Positions 1-6,359 of a stretch of DNA of 8,567 nt are shown here, in pieces (the stretch's first letter is position 1; the number at the start of each line of letters is the position of its first letter). The stretch covers positions 1 to 8,567 of the forward strand of contig JACXTO010000138.1 of the NCBI GenBank assembly GCA_016919565.1. The letters run 5' to 3'. Below the pieces are notes generated by a model. It did no database searches. It was not told where the DNA came from and saw only the letters and a program-made list of their open reading frames with translations. This DNA is from Methanomassiliicoccaceae archaeon. GTDB lineage: Archaea > Thermoplasmatota > Thermoplasmata > Methanomassiliicoccales > UBA472. The position numbers and the translations under genes are program-made.

Positions 1-76
1 GACAGTTGATGTCGGCCCGAAAGAGCACGGACTTGTTCTTGAAGTCGAAGTCGTCGAGAGTGTTGAATTCGAACAT
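1..76 (-). CDS. pgk: Phosphoglycerate kinase, N-terminal fragment (cut by window edge)
   Basis: Only the first 25 codons lie in the window; the gene runs off the left edge. The translation begins MFEFNTLDDFDFKNKSVLFR and continues into ADINC. This matches the first beta strand of archaeal phosphoglycerate kinase, where a 'V-L-hydrophobic-R-x-D-hydrophobic-N' signature (here VLFRADIN, residues 17-24) carries substrate-binding Arg and Asp residues. The enzyme interconverts 1,3-bisphosphoglycerate and ADP with 3-phosphoglycerate and ATP in the cytoplasm. The ATG at 76-74 is preceded by GGGGA (81-85) four bases upstream. It lies 85 bases downstream of gap on the same strand, so the two probably form a glycolysis/gluconeogenesis operon in which the product of one enzyme feeds the other. 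The call rests on a short stretch but is strengthened by the neighbour. Confidence 0.8.
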   Translation of the reverse strand, partial: MFEFNTLDDFDFKNKSVLFRADINC

Positions 77-161
77 TTGCTCCCCTTTCCGATTGAATGA
101 ACCCTCACATGGTAGATTATTCTTTTTCCGCCGCCCGCATCGATTCGTTCTCCGGCAGCGC

Positions 162-1178
162 CTACTTGCCGATGCCCATGGCCTTGTCGGTCTTGCGGAT
201 GGAGCGCATCGGGTCCGTCTCGGACTTCATCATCGAACGGACGCAGTCCACGATCTCCGGGACGATGTCGCTCTCCTGATGGATGGCCTGGTAGTAGTAG
301 AGCGTGCTCCCCTCCACCTTGATCCCGTCCTGCCAGACGATGATCTCCATGAAGTCGCCACGGGGACGGCCGAGGTCCCTGGCAAGCTCCATGACCTGGG
401 CCGAGGATTTGATGCCATGCTTGCCGCTGACGAAGCGGATGCGCGGGACGTTGTCCCAGACGCTGAGGATATCGTTCTCCGTCGCCTTCTTCCTCAGCTC
501 TACGGTGACGCAGTGAACGTGCATCATGGTGGTGGGAGTGACGACGGCCATGGTGCGGATGGGCAGCCAAGGCATGATTGTCTGGACGTCGATGCCGTGG
601 TGGGTTGGAAGCTTCAGGCTGGGCTCGATGGCGTTGAGGGCCGAGCCCTTCTTGTCCCCAGGGTCAGCGCCGCGGCGGACCAGGGCCGCGAAGGCCTTGT
701 CGATCCCGAAGACCCGGTCAAGCGGAAAGAGGGTCCTCACCAATCCAGTGGTGTTGCAGGAAACGACGCGCACGAACTGCGCGCCCCAGGCCTCTTGGTA
801 ATTGGCGAAGGCGTTGAACGATATGCCAGCGATGCCGTGTTCCTCCCCGCCTTGGAATATGGCCTTCACACCGGCCTTCTCGTAGATCGGCTTGTACTTC
901 GCCCCGATGCCACTGGGGGTGGCATCGACGATGACGTCGCACTTGGGCAGCAGGTCATCAAGGGTGCCGGCCAGCTTGATCTCCTCCTTTTCGAACTCGG
1001 CCACGTTCTCCTGGGCGGCCGCGTAGAGAGGGAAGCCTTCTTTTATTGCCAGCCTGGCCTCATAGCTGGGTTTGGTCTTGGTCACACCGACGACTTCCAT
1101 ATCGTCCATGCGCTGGATGGCTGAAGCGGCGCGTTTGCCGATGGTGCCATATCCGTTTATTCCGACCTTAACTTTCAT
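162..1178 (-). CDS. gap: Glyceraldehyde-3-phosphate dehydrogenase, archaeal type II
   Basis: This is a 338-residue phosphorylating GAPDH of the archaeal class, which interconverts glyceraldehyde-3-phosphate and 1,3-bisphosphoglycerate with NAD(P). The Rossmann fold starts immediately with GINGYGTIGKR (residues 6-16). The catalytic cysteine is Cys141 in VVSCNTTGL, and the catalytic histidine is probably His220 in PTTMMHVH, both at the positions usual for the archaeal enzyme. PTHHGID (191-197) is the conserved stretch in the catalytic domain. Length is normal for the family and no key residue is missing. The ATG at 1178 is preceded by GGTGTTGAGGTC, which contains SD-like GGTG and GAGGT. The downstream neighbour is pgk, giving a conventional two-gene central-carbon operon. 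It could act in glycolysis or gluconeogenesis; cofactor preference is not readable with confidence. Confidence 0.96.
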   Translation of the reverse strand: MKVKVGINGYGTIGKRAASAIQRMDDMEVVGVTKTKPSYEARLAIKEGFPLYAAAQENVAEFEKEEIKLAGTLDDLLPKCDVIVDATPSGIGAKYKPIYEKAGVKAIFQGGEEHGIAGISFNAFANYQEAWGAQFVRVVSCNTTGLVRTLFPLDRVFGIDKAFAALVRRGADPGDKKGSALNAIEPSLKLPTHHGIDVQTIMPWLPIRTMAVVTPTTMMHVHCVTVELRKKATENDILSVWDNVPRIRFVSGKHGIKSSAQVMELARDLGRPRGDFMEIIVWQDGIKVEGSTLYYYQAIHQESDIVPEIVDCVRSMMKSETDPMRSIRKTDKAMGIGK

Positions 1179-1291
1179 GACCTCAACACCCTTCGTTCAG
1201 GACATGATGATGAAGGATTATCTCCCTTACGGTGGAACTTTCGCAATGGTCATGCTTTCCATCAAGAGATCTGGTCTGAACAAGGTACGAG

Positions 1292-1302
1292 AAATATGAA
1301 AA
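1292..1302 (-). promoter_or_regulatory. Possible TATA box for gap-pgk
   Basis: On the minus strand this reads TTTTCATATTT, the best AT-rich match to an archaeal TATA box in the 148-base gap upstream of gap. It would place transcription start near 1270 and give a leader of roughly 90 bases. There is no clear BRE, and read-through from the DUF5654-like gene upstream is an alternative. Confidence 0.22.
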
Positions 1303-1326
1303 GTGGAAGGGGTTTCGTCGTCAAGC

Positions 1327-1581
1327 TCATTTCTTCTCTGGAACCACCGTTGCCTTCAACTTTGCGATCGACCTTCCGATCAGAATCACAGCGACGATCG
1401 CGAGGATGGTTACGATTATGGCATAGATGAACAAACCGACCCCTGGGTCGCTTGTGAATACCTGACCGACGGCCCATTTGATCGCTTCGTTCCATGCCAA
1501 CGCAGCTATCAATCCAAAGGCTGCGGTCATTAGAGCGGCTATAGTGTCCAGAACTTGTATCCGGAATGCTGTAGTTGCCAT
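1327..1581 (-). CDS. Small two-helix membrane protein, DUF5654-like
   Basis: This 84-residue protein has two predicted membrane segments. The first is about residues 10-30 (LDTIAALMTAAFGLIAALAW). The second is about 49-70 (GLFIYAIIVTILAIVAVILI). A basic tail (GRSIAKLKATVVPEKK) follows. The pattern 'xTAAFGLxAALAWNxAI' before a second helix is what I recall of the archaeal DUF5654 family; the function of that family is unknown. The loop between the helices is short and holds SDPG. The ATG at 1581 has a strong GGAGG (1588-1592) six bases upstream and a good archaeal promoter 55-70 bases upstream. It lies on the same strand as gap, 148 bases apart, so co-transcription is possible but not required. 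The coding call is firm; the family name is from memory. Confidence 0.85.
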   Translation of the reverse strand: MATTAFRIQVLDTIAALMTAAFGLIAALAWNEAIKWAVGQVFTSDPGVGLFIYAIIVTILAIVAVILIGRSIAKLKATVVPEKK

Positions 1582-1635
1582 TTCTTTCCTCCCTAACTAA
1601 TCCTTTAACAGGATATATCTAGATTGCACAGGCAC

Positions 1636-1650
1636 ATATAAAAATTTGGC
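1636..1650 (-). promoter_or_regulatory. TATA box and BRE upstream of the DUF5654-like gene
   Basis: On the minus strand 1644-1636 reads TTTTTATAT, immediately preceded by GCCAAA (1650-1645), which fits a BRE next to an archaeal TATA box. Initiation about 25 bases downstream would start the transcript near 1615. That leaves a leader of roughly 33 bases including the GGAGG site. This is the clearest promoter in the window. Confidence 0.6.
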
Positions 1651-1942
1651 GGGTTCGCAGTCTAGCCAGGTCGGCTGAAAAGGCGGAAGGAAAGTCACAT
1701 TGGCAAGGCGGTTTGTCGATGTTTGTCCAGCTCGAATCGCACGTTGGCGTTATTCCATCATTCCGAGAGCCCTGCTCCCTCCTTCTGACTAATCCTCAGT
1801 ATTCTCAGAACCGCCCCGGCCTTTTCCGTGCCGTCGCCAACTGTCGCTTGTTCAAGCATTCCATGCCCCCAAGCTCGCGCCCAGCTCGAATAAGGCAGTT
1901 TCTCTCGGAGCTTGCATAGCACGCATGCTGAAGAGCGTTCAT
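1651..1942. other. Intergenic spacer with no convincing gene
   Basis: This stretch separates the divergent DUF5654-like and radical SAM genes. Open frames on both strands (1713-1919 plus, 1758-1976 minus) lack ribosome binding sites and give low-complexity, unrecognisable products. A short hairpin, TAGCC-AGGTC-GGCTG near 1663-1677, resembles a tRNA D-arm, but no matching acceptor stem, anticodon arm or T-arm follows. I see no tRNA, no CRISPR repeat and no insertion sequence ends. A small RNA is possible but unsupported. Confidence 0.5.
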
Positions 1943-1959
1943 CCAACAATCTTGAAATA
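1943..1959 (+). promoter_or_regulatory. Possible promoter for a near-leaderless radical SAM transcript
   Basis: CCAACA (1943-1948, BRE-like) is followed by CTTGAAATA (1951-1959), a weak TATA-like box. Its centre lies about 30 bases before the ATG at 1985, so transcription would start within a few bases of the start codon. That would fit the lack of a well-placed Shine-Dalgarno sequence. The match to consensus is poor. Confidence 0.25.
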
Positions 1960-1984
1960 GCCTGGCGGAGTTGCATTAGCCGTA

Positions 1985-2914
1985 ATGAGCGATCTCATCA
2001 GCATTGGCCAGATGGGCTACTATGCCAAGTGGTTCTTCAAATCGAAGTTCGGCAAGAAGGGGCCATTGGTCAATACCATGATCATCAACTTCAACTGCAA
2101 CCTCCGCTGCAAGCATTGCAGCATCTCCGGCAACGCGGACAAGCTGCCGACCCCCTTCCAGATCGATTTCGAGAGCGCCAAGGGGGAGATGGAGGAGCAA
2201 TACAAGAAAGGCGCGAGGATACTCTTCTTCGAAGGCGGGGAACCGACCCTCTGGAAGGATGGCGAAAGGGACCTGCGCCACCTGATACAGGCCGGTAGGG
2301 AGGTGGGCTACTTCGTCATCGGCTACACCACCAATGGAACCAACCCCATCATAGAGGACAGCGATGTCGTCTCCGTCTCCTTGGACGGTCCTAAGGAGAT
2401 CCATGACCTGATACGCGGGGAAGGCACCTACGACAAGCTGATGGCGAACCTGGCGAAGACGACCCACCCGAACATCTTCGCCAACATGACCATAATGAAG
2501 CACAACCTCGCGAACGTCAAAGAGACGGTGGAGCTCGTGGCCAAGAACGAACGGATCCGCGGCATCATGCTGAATTTCATCACTCCACCGCCGTACGACA
2601 TCGCACTCATGCTGGAGGAGAAGAAGCAGGTAGTGGACCTCGCGCTCCGGATGAAGAAGCAGGGCTACCCGATCCTCAACACCACCAAGGCGCTGAGGGA
2701 CATGCTGATAGAGGACTTCGGAGCGCTGTGCCAGGATTGGGTCTCGGCCTTCGTTCTTCCGGACCGCTCGCATTACGGCGGCTGCCCGATGAAGGGGACG
2801 GAGTCGTGCAAGAAATGCGGCTTCGACGCGGTCCGGGAATACCGCCTGATCGTGAAGGGGAGCCCGAGCTCCATCACGCAGATGTCGAGAAGGTTTGCAT
2901 ACTCAAAGAAATGA
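1985..2914 (+). CDS. Radical SAM protein with C-terminal auxiliary cysteine cluster
   Basis: This 309-residue protein carries the radical SAM signature CNLRCKHC (Cys38, Cys42, Cys45; CxxxCxxC), which binds the [4Fe-4S] cluster that cleaves S-adenosylmethionine. GGEPT (84-88) is the SAM-binding GGE motif, and VSLDG (130-134) matches the strand-4 region of the family. Four more cysteines near the C-terminus (Cys249, Cys267, Cys275, Cys278) could bind an auxiliary iron-sulfur cluster, as in SPASM/twitch proteins. The N-terminus has an amphipathic, basic YYAKWFFKSKFGKK stretch before the barrel, loosely recalling HpnH-type lipid-pathway radical SAM enzymes. The substrate is unknown. The ATG at 1985 has no well-spaced SD; GGCGGAG at 1964-1970 is too far away to decide it. 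Met10 is an alternative start. The gene converges on and overlaps the UbiA gene by 41 bp, so any shared pathway is inferred from proximity, not from an operon. Confidence 0.9.
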   Translation: MSDLISIGQMGYYAKWFFKSKFGKKGPLVNTMIINFNCNLRCKHCSISGNADKLPTPFQIDFESAKGEMEEQYKKGARILFFEGGEPTLWKDGERDLRHLIQAGREVGYFVIGYTTNGTNPIIEDSDVVSVSLDGPKEIHDLIRGEGTYDKLMANLAKTTHPNIFANMTIMKHNLANVKETVELVAKNERIRGIMLNFITPPPYDIALMLEEKKQVVDLALRMKKQGYPILNTTKALRDMLIEDFGALCQDWVSAFVLPDRSHYGGCPMKGTESCKKCGFDAVREYRLIVKGSPSSITQMSRRFAYSKK

Positions 2915-3833
2915 CGACCAGCACCGCCTGGACGAGGGACAGCCTCAGGGCATCGAACACCGGGCGCATCTCCCGGGACTTGTCCTCCTTGTTGCGCAGG
3001 TGCCTTATCATGCTCACAGCGAACGGGAGAGTAAGGAACAGCAGCAGAAAAGTCCAGTTGTGGAGAGCTAGCACCATTACCAACCCATACAGCACCACCA
3101 GGATGCCAATCAGGATGCTCGTGACCTTGTCGACCCCGAAGCGGACCACCAGGTCCTTCTCGCCCGCGGCGATGTGCGCCTCCTTCCCTGACATCTCGTC
3201 GACTATGCGCATCATCATCGCCCCGATTCCGACGATGATGCCAACTATCAGCGCAGGCCAGGAGAACTGCTGGGCGATGACGTAGTAGCTGAAGAATGAA
3301 ATCATGGCGAAGCTCGCGAGCACGTCCAGCTCGCCAAGTCCGCGGGCGCCGAGGTTCAGCGGGGGCGCGGTGTAGAAGTAGCTCAGGAAGAAGGCTATGG
3401 CGCCGAGCACGAGAACGATCCATCCACCATACAGCATGATGGGGATCGACAGCGCCGCCGCCCCGACCGCCAATAGGACCAGTATCGTCTTTCCCGCCTT
3501 GTCGGATATCAGGCCGCGATCGAACGAGTTTCCCTGCCAGTAGATGGAGTTGCCGCCTTTCTCCTTAACGACGATCTCCTCGAACGCCTGGTTCAGCAGG
3601 GTGAAGCGCAGCTTGTCCGCCCCGCTCTTGTGGTCGAAGTAGTCGTTGGACAAGTTCACGAACAGCGCCAGGAAGAGAACGTCAAGCGGGATGAGGAAGG
3701 CCATGAGCCATTCCTGCTTCAAGGTGAGGGCGAATGCCACGCCGGTGATGGATGCAAGGACGAAAGGCAATGTCCAGGCGACCCTGAGAACATTCTTGAC
3801 CTTGTAGCTCAGGGAGTAGTGCTTTGCTTCCAA
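2874..3833 (-). CDS. UbiA-family prenyltransferase, MenA-like
   Basis: This 319-residue polytopic membrane protein has about eight to nine hydrophobic helices. The first Asp-rich motif, NDYFDHKSGAD (Asn63, Asp64, Asp67, Asp73), is of the MenA type and binds Mg-prenyl diphosphate. YTAPPLNLGARGLGE (154-168) is the other conserved family block. The second Asp motif, normally like DYEAD before AAGK, reads GKEAH (216-220) before AAGEKDLVVRFG, so the usual aspartates are not at their places. Asp212 and Glu213 lie just upstream and may substitute. Family members attach a polyprenyl chain to an aromatic or other acceptor in the membrane. It lacks features I would expect of the archaeal geranylgeranylglyceryl-phosphate enzyme, such as the 'RPIPSG' block. 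The start is TTG at 3833, supported by GAGGTGA (3838-3844) four bases upstream and no ATG nearby. It is the last gene of the operon, 67 bases after the SDR gene. Confidence 0.88.
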   Translation of the reverse strand: MEAKHYSLSYKVKNVLRVAWTLPFVLASITGVAFALTLKQEWLMAFLIPLDVLFLALFVNLSNDYFDHKSGADKLRFTLLNQAFEEIVVKEKGGNSIYWQGNSFDRGLISDKAGKTILVLLAVGAAALSIPIMLYGGWIVLVLGAIAFFLSYFYTAPPLNLGARGLGELDVLASFAMISFFSYYVIAQQFSWPALIVGIIVGIGAMMMRIVDEMSGKEAHIAAGEKDLVVRFGVDKVTSILIGILVVLYGLVMVLALHNWTFLLLFLTLPFAVSMIRHLRNKEDKSREMRPVFDALRLSLVQAVLVVISLSMQTFSTSA

Positions 3834-3837
3834 CCTC

Positions 3838-3863
3838 TCACCTCGCCTCCGAAAGCGGCGAAG
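3838..3863 (-). promoter_or_regulatory. Ribosome binding site of the UbiA gene, partly inside a hairpin
   Basis: On the minus strand GAGGTGA (3844-3838) is a near-full match to the archaeal anti-SD and decides the TTG start at 3833. Just upstream, CTTCGCC (3863-3857) can pair with GGCGAGG (3847-3841) around a nine-base loop. The 7-bp stem includes one G-T pair. The right arm of the stem includes the first four bases of the SD, so folding would partly hide it. The role is unproven. Confidence 0.4.
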
Positions 3864-3900
3864 GGATTAAACTCCTTCTCTTGAAGTCGGGCGATCGATG

Positions 3901-4896
3901 CTATTTCAGATAGCCGTTCGCTCTATACCAGTCCACGGTCTCCTTCAGACCGTCGGGAAGGCTGTGCTTTGGATGGTATCCCAATTCTCTCCGGGCACGC
4001 TCGATGCTGTACCATCGATCGACCTGGAACGTGTTCATGGAATCTATCCTCCAGATGAAGTCCGGCTTCCTTATCAGCCAATTGAATGCCTGGACCGGCG
4101 CTGCGAGCGCCTTGGCAATGAGCACCGGAACATGCCACCTCGGCAGGTCCTTCCCGACTATGGAGGCAAGGATGCCATAGACCTCATCGTAGGTGTAGGC
4201 TCGCGAGTCGGTGATGAAGTAGGTCCTCCCGATCGAGACCTCTGGCTTCTCCAAGGCTAGCATGAAACCTTGGACGACATCATCGATGTGGGCGAACTGC
4301 ACCCTCTTCCTGCCGTCGCCAATGACAATATTGGAAATCCAAGTGTTGGCAAGTGAGACGATGAACCAATACGAAACGTCATCCAGGTTCCTTGGCCCAT
4401 AGATGCCAGATGGTCTGATGATGGTAAAATCGATCCCTTTCTTCCGATATTCTCGGACCAGGTTCTCAGCGCGAAACTTGGACCTACCATATTCGTAGCT
4501 GGATTCACATGGCGAGTCCTCGTTGGCTGGCGGTTCCGGGGTCGGGCCCATTGCCTCGGTGCTGGAGCAATAGATGAGCCTGTGGACCCCGTTCCTCAGC
4601 ATCGCCTCCATGAGCAACTGGGTGCCCCAGACGTTGATGGTCTGGTATTTCTCCTTGCTCCCCTTGAATGAATAATAAGCAGCTAGATGGATGACGGCGT
4701 CCACGCCCTTCGTGATTCTATCGAGGCTTTCCGGGTCCGTCAGATCTCCCACCCGCAGTTCCGCTCCAAGCTTAGCAAGGAGGGCGGTGTCGCTATCCTT
4801 TCGTACCATCCCTACCACGACATGCCCCCTTCGGGTCAGTTCCTCCGCCACGTAGCCGCCAATAAACCCCGATGCCCCTGTAACCAGGACCCTCAA
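3901..4896 (-). CDS. Extended SDR: NAD(P)-dependent epimerase/3-beta-HSD-like oxidoreductase
   Basis: This 331-residue protein has an N-terminal TGASGFIGG (6-14), the GxxGxxG nucleotide-binding motif of extended short-chain dehydrogenases. The active site has Ser111/Ser112 (YCSST) and the Tyr136-x-x-x-Lys140 pair in YEYGRSK. RPSGIYGP (161-168) and the substrate-domain block FAHIDDV (201-207) are typical of the epimerase/3-beta-hydroxysteroid dehydrogenase/dihydroflavonol reductase branch. Length is normal. The family includes sugar epimerases, 3-beta-HSD, OleD and HpnA-like proteins, so the reaction cannot be fixed. Next to an aldehyde-forming LuxC/LuxE pair, a keto/hydroxyl redox step on a lipid is a reasonable inference. 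The start is TTG at 4896, within TTGA that overlaps the LuxC stop. GGAGG (4904-4908) lies seven bases upstream. The in-between ATG is out of frame and meets a stop after one further codon. Confidence 0.9.
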   Translation of the reverse strand: MRVLVTGASGFIGGYVAEELTRRGHVVVGMVRKDSDTALLAKLGAELRVGDLTDPESLDRITKGVDAVIHLAAYYSFKGSKEKYQTINVWGTQLLMEAMLRNGVHRLIYCSSTEAMGPTPEPPANEDSPCESSYEYGRSKFRAENLVREYRKKGIDFTIIRPSGIYGPRNLDDVSYWFIVSLANTWISNIVIGDGRKRVQFAHIDDVVQGFMLALEKPEVSIGRTYFITDSRAYTYDEVYGILASIVGKDLPRWHVPVLIAKALAAPVQAFNWLIRKPDFIWRIDSMNTFQVDRWYSIERARRELGYHPKHSLPDGLKETVDWYRANGYLK

Positions 4897-6359
4897 GCCA
4901 TTTCCTCCTTGGACGGGGTCTCGCGTTGGTACACGGCATAGGTGAAGAGGGCGGCCATGGGAATTCCATCGTAAGGTTCGGTGGCGGAGCGCATGAACAT
5001 GTCCTCGATCGGAACGAAACGATAGATTCCAGATGGCGTGAGGGACCAGAGCAACTCTTTCCTAATGTCTTCGGGCAAAGCTGTCCCCACGGTCTGCACC
5101 CTGTCCACGCCTCGGAAGGCGCTCATGTTGGGCAGCTGTGCCACGAACGCCGCCAGTCGGTCGGTCGAATCGAGCACCACCATCTCCAGGAATCTGCGGC
5201 GGCCGTGCACGTTAAAAGATGGAAAGGATTCCACCACCGCCTCTAGATTGGAGGTTCCCTTGCTCACCGCCAGGGTCCATGGGTTCTTCAGTGACGATGA
5301 GCTCATGACTTTGGAGCCATGGTACGTCAGGACCTTCTGTGCACTATTACGCACGAAAAGCGCATCGTTTGATGGTTCGACTGGGTACTGCAGCCCGATC
5401 GCGTCCAGATGATCGCGCACCTTGATGGCGAAGCGCAGCGATTCCGGGTATGGTCCGATGTAGAATGCCAGGGTCGGCGAGGAGCAGAGCTGCTGCTCGT
5501 AGAGGATCATGTTCAGCGCCAATCCCCTGGCCGCAGAATCGTCCGCCCTCGAGCCCCCTATCACCGCGATGCCAGTGAGGGGGCCGTTCACGAACAGCCT
5601 GGGGCGATGCTCGTTCTTCATCAGCTTCTGGCCGATCTCGCTGCGGGCTGGCTCACCGCCCCAGAAGTTCACCACCCCGAAATCGCCCTGTCCCAATGCC
5701 TCATCCAGCGTTTGGCTGTTATGCCCCATGTAGCTGATAGAGAGGGAACGCGCCATCAAGTGGGCCGCGGGGGACCGGCTCATCAATCCTTCCAGGCCGG
5801 AGAAGACCTCCACCACGGCCCGATAGTTGGAGATGGATGGCTTGAGCAGTGTGAAGTTGCCGGAGACCAAGGAGATGATGGTAGGGATGAGCGTCGGGAT
5901 TACCGAGTTCCCTGAGGATATTATGAAGGTCGGGCCAGCGGGCAGATGCCTCATCCCTTCCCCCTCTCGCAGCTCGACGTAACCCTCTAATGCCTCCGCC
6001 CCGCCGACCAGCGACCCATCCAGGTTCGCTCGGATCTCATCAGCATCGAGCACCTTTTTCACGAGGGAGAACTCCAGGTCGATGAGCTTCTCGGGATATC
6101 CGGTGGCAACGGCCAGCTCCTTCTTGACCGAATCCAGCTCTCCGTCGATCATCCTCTGCTGCCATATCTCTCCCAGCATCGATACCACCTGCAGCCTTTC
6201 CTCCAACGGAAGATCGCAGAGCTCGGCCTGCAATTGCCGACCCTCCTTTAGCATGGCATGGAGGGATTTCGGGCTCAGTTCCTTCACCAAGATGCCTCCG
6301 TCGAGCTTGACCTCGATCGTCTCCAGCTCCCCGCCCAGATAGAACGGTTCGATGCTCAT
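4893..6359 (-). CDS. LuxC-family acyl-CoA/acyl-protein reductase (aldehyde-forming)
   Basis: This 488-residue member of the LuxC family (aldehyde dehydrogenase superfamily) would reduce an acyl thioester to an aldehyde with NADPH through an acyl-enzyme. The likely nucleophile is Cys292 in YEQQLCSSPTLAFY, the family's 'QQxCSSP' block. HLPAGPTFIISSGNSV (138-153) and the LLKPS segment (171-175) fit the nucleotide-binding half. Gly-rich NFWGGEPA (231-238) also fits. In bioluminescent bacteria LuxC works in a complex with LuxE; here LuxE is encoded directly upstream, but no luciferase genes are visible. I chose the ATG at 6359 over an in-frame start at 6425. It forms an ATGA overlap with the LuxE stop, has GGAGGG (6366-6371) six bases upstream, and the longer version adds 22 implausible residues read from inside LuxE. 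The stop overlaps the SDR start by four bases. Confidence 0.92.
   Translation of the reverse strand: MSIEPFYLGGELETIEVKLDGGILVKELSPKSLHAMLKEGRQLQAELCDLPLEERLQVVSMLGEIWQQRMIDGELDSVKKELAVATGYPEKLIDLEFSLVKKVLDADEIRANLDGSLVGGAEALEGYVELREGEGMRHLPAGPTFIISSGNSVIPTLIPTIISLVSGNFTLLKPSISNYRAVVEVFSGLEGLMSRSPAAHLMARSLSISYMGHNSQTLDEALGQGDFGVVNFWGGEPARSEIGQKLMKNEHRPRLFVNGPLTGIAVIGGSRADDSAARGLALNMILYEQQLCSSPTLAFYIGPYPESLRFAIKVRDHLDAIGLQYPVEPSNDALFVRNSAQKVLTYHGSKVMSSSSLKNPWTLAVSKGTSNLEAVVESFPSFNVHGRRRFLEMVVLDSTDRLAAFVAQLPNMSAFRGVDRVQTVGTALPEDIRKELLWSLTPSGIYRFVPIEDMFMRSATEPYDGIPMAALFTYAVYQRETPSKEEMA

Noticed and set aside
6..1124. A 372-residue open frame on the plus strand opposite gap and pgk
   Set aside because: It is antisense to two well-recognised glycolytic genes. 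Its composition (many Asp, Gly, Arg, His, Leu) is that of a complement-strand shadow of high-GC codons, and it has no family resemblance.
1203..1280. C/D-box small RNA (ATGATGA followed by CTGA) upstream of gap on the plus strand
   Set aside because: There is no D'/C' pair between the boxes and no terminal stem; the spacing is too long for an archaeal C/D guide.
1655..1745. Possible tRNA (D-arm-like hairpin and a CTCGAAT stretch resembling a T-loop)
   Set aside because: No acceptor stem pairs the ends, the T-arm stem does not pair, and there is no anticodon arm.
1682..1815. RNase P RNA-like words (GGAAAGTC and later CAGAACC)
   Set aside because: The words are too close together and the conserved helices between them are absent.
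1758..1976. A 72-residue minus-strand frame in the long spacer, containing CVLC
   Set aside because: It has no Shine-Dalgarno sequence, no promoter, no hydrophobic or motif pattern and only one CxxC. It would also run over the probable radical SAM promoter.
1976..2773. A 265-residue minus-strand frame opposite the radical SAM gene
   Set aside because: It is a shadow of the real gene, with no ribosome binding site and no recognisable motif, whereas the plus strand has an intact CxxxCxxC protein.
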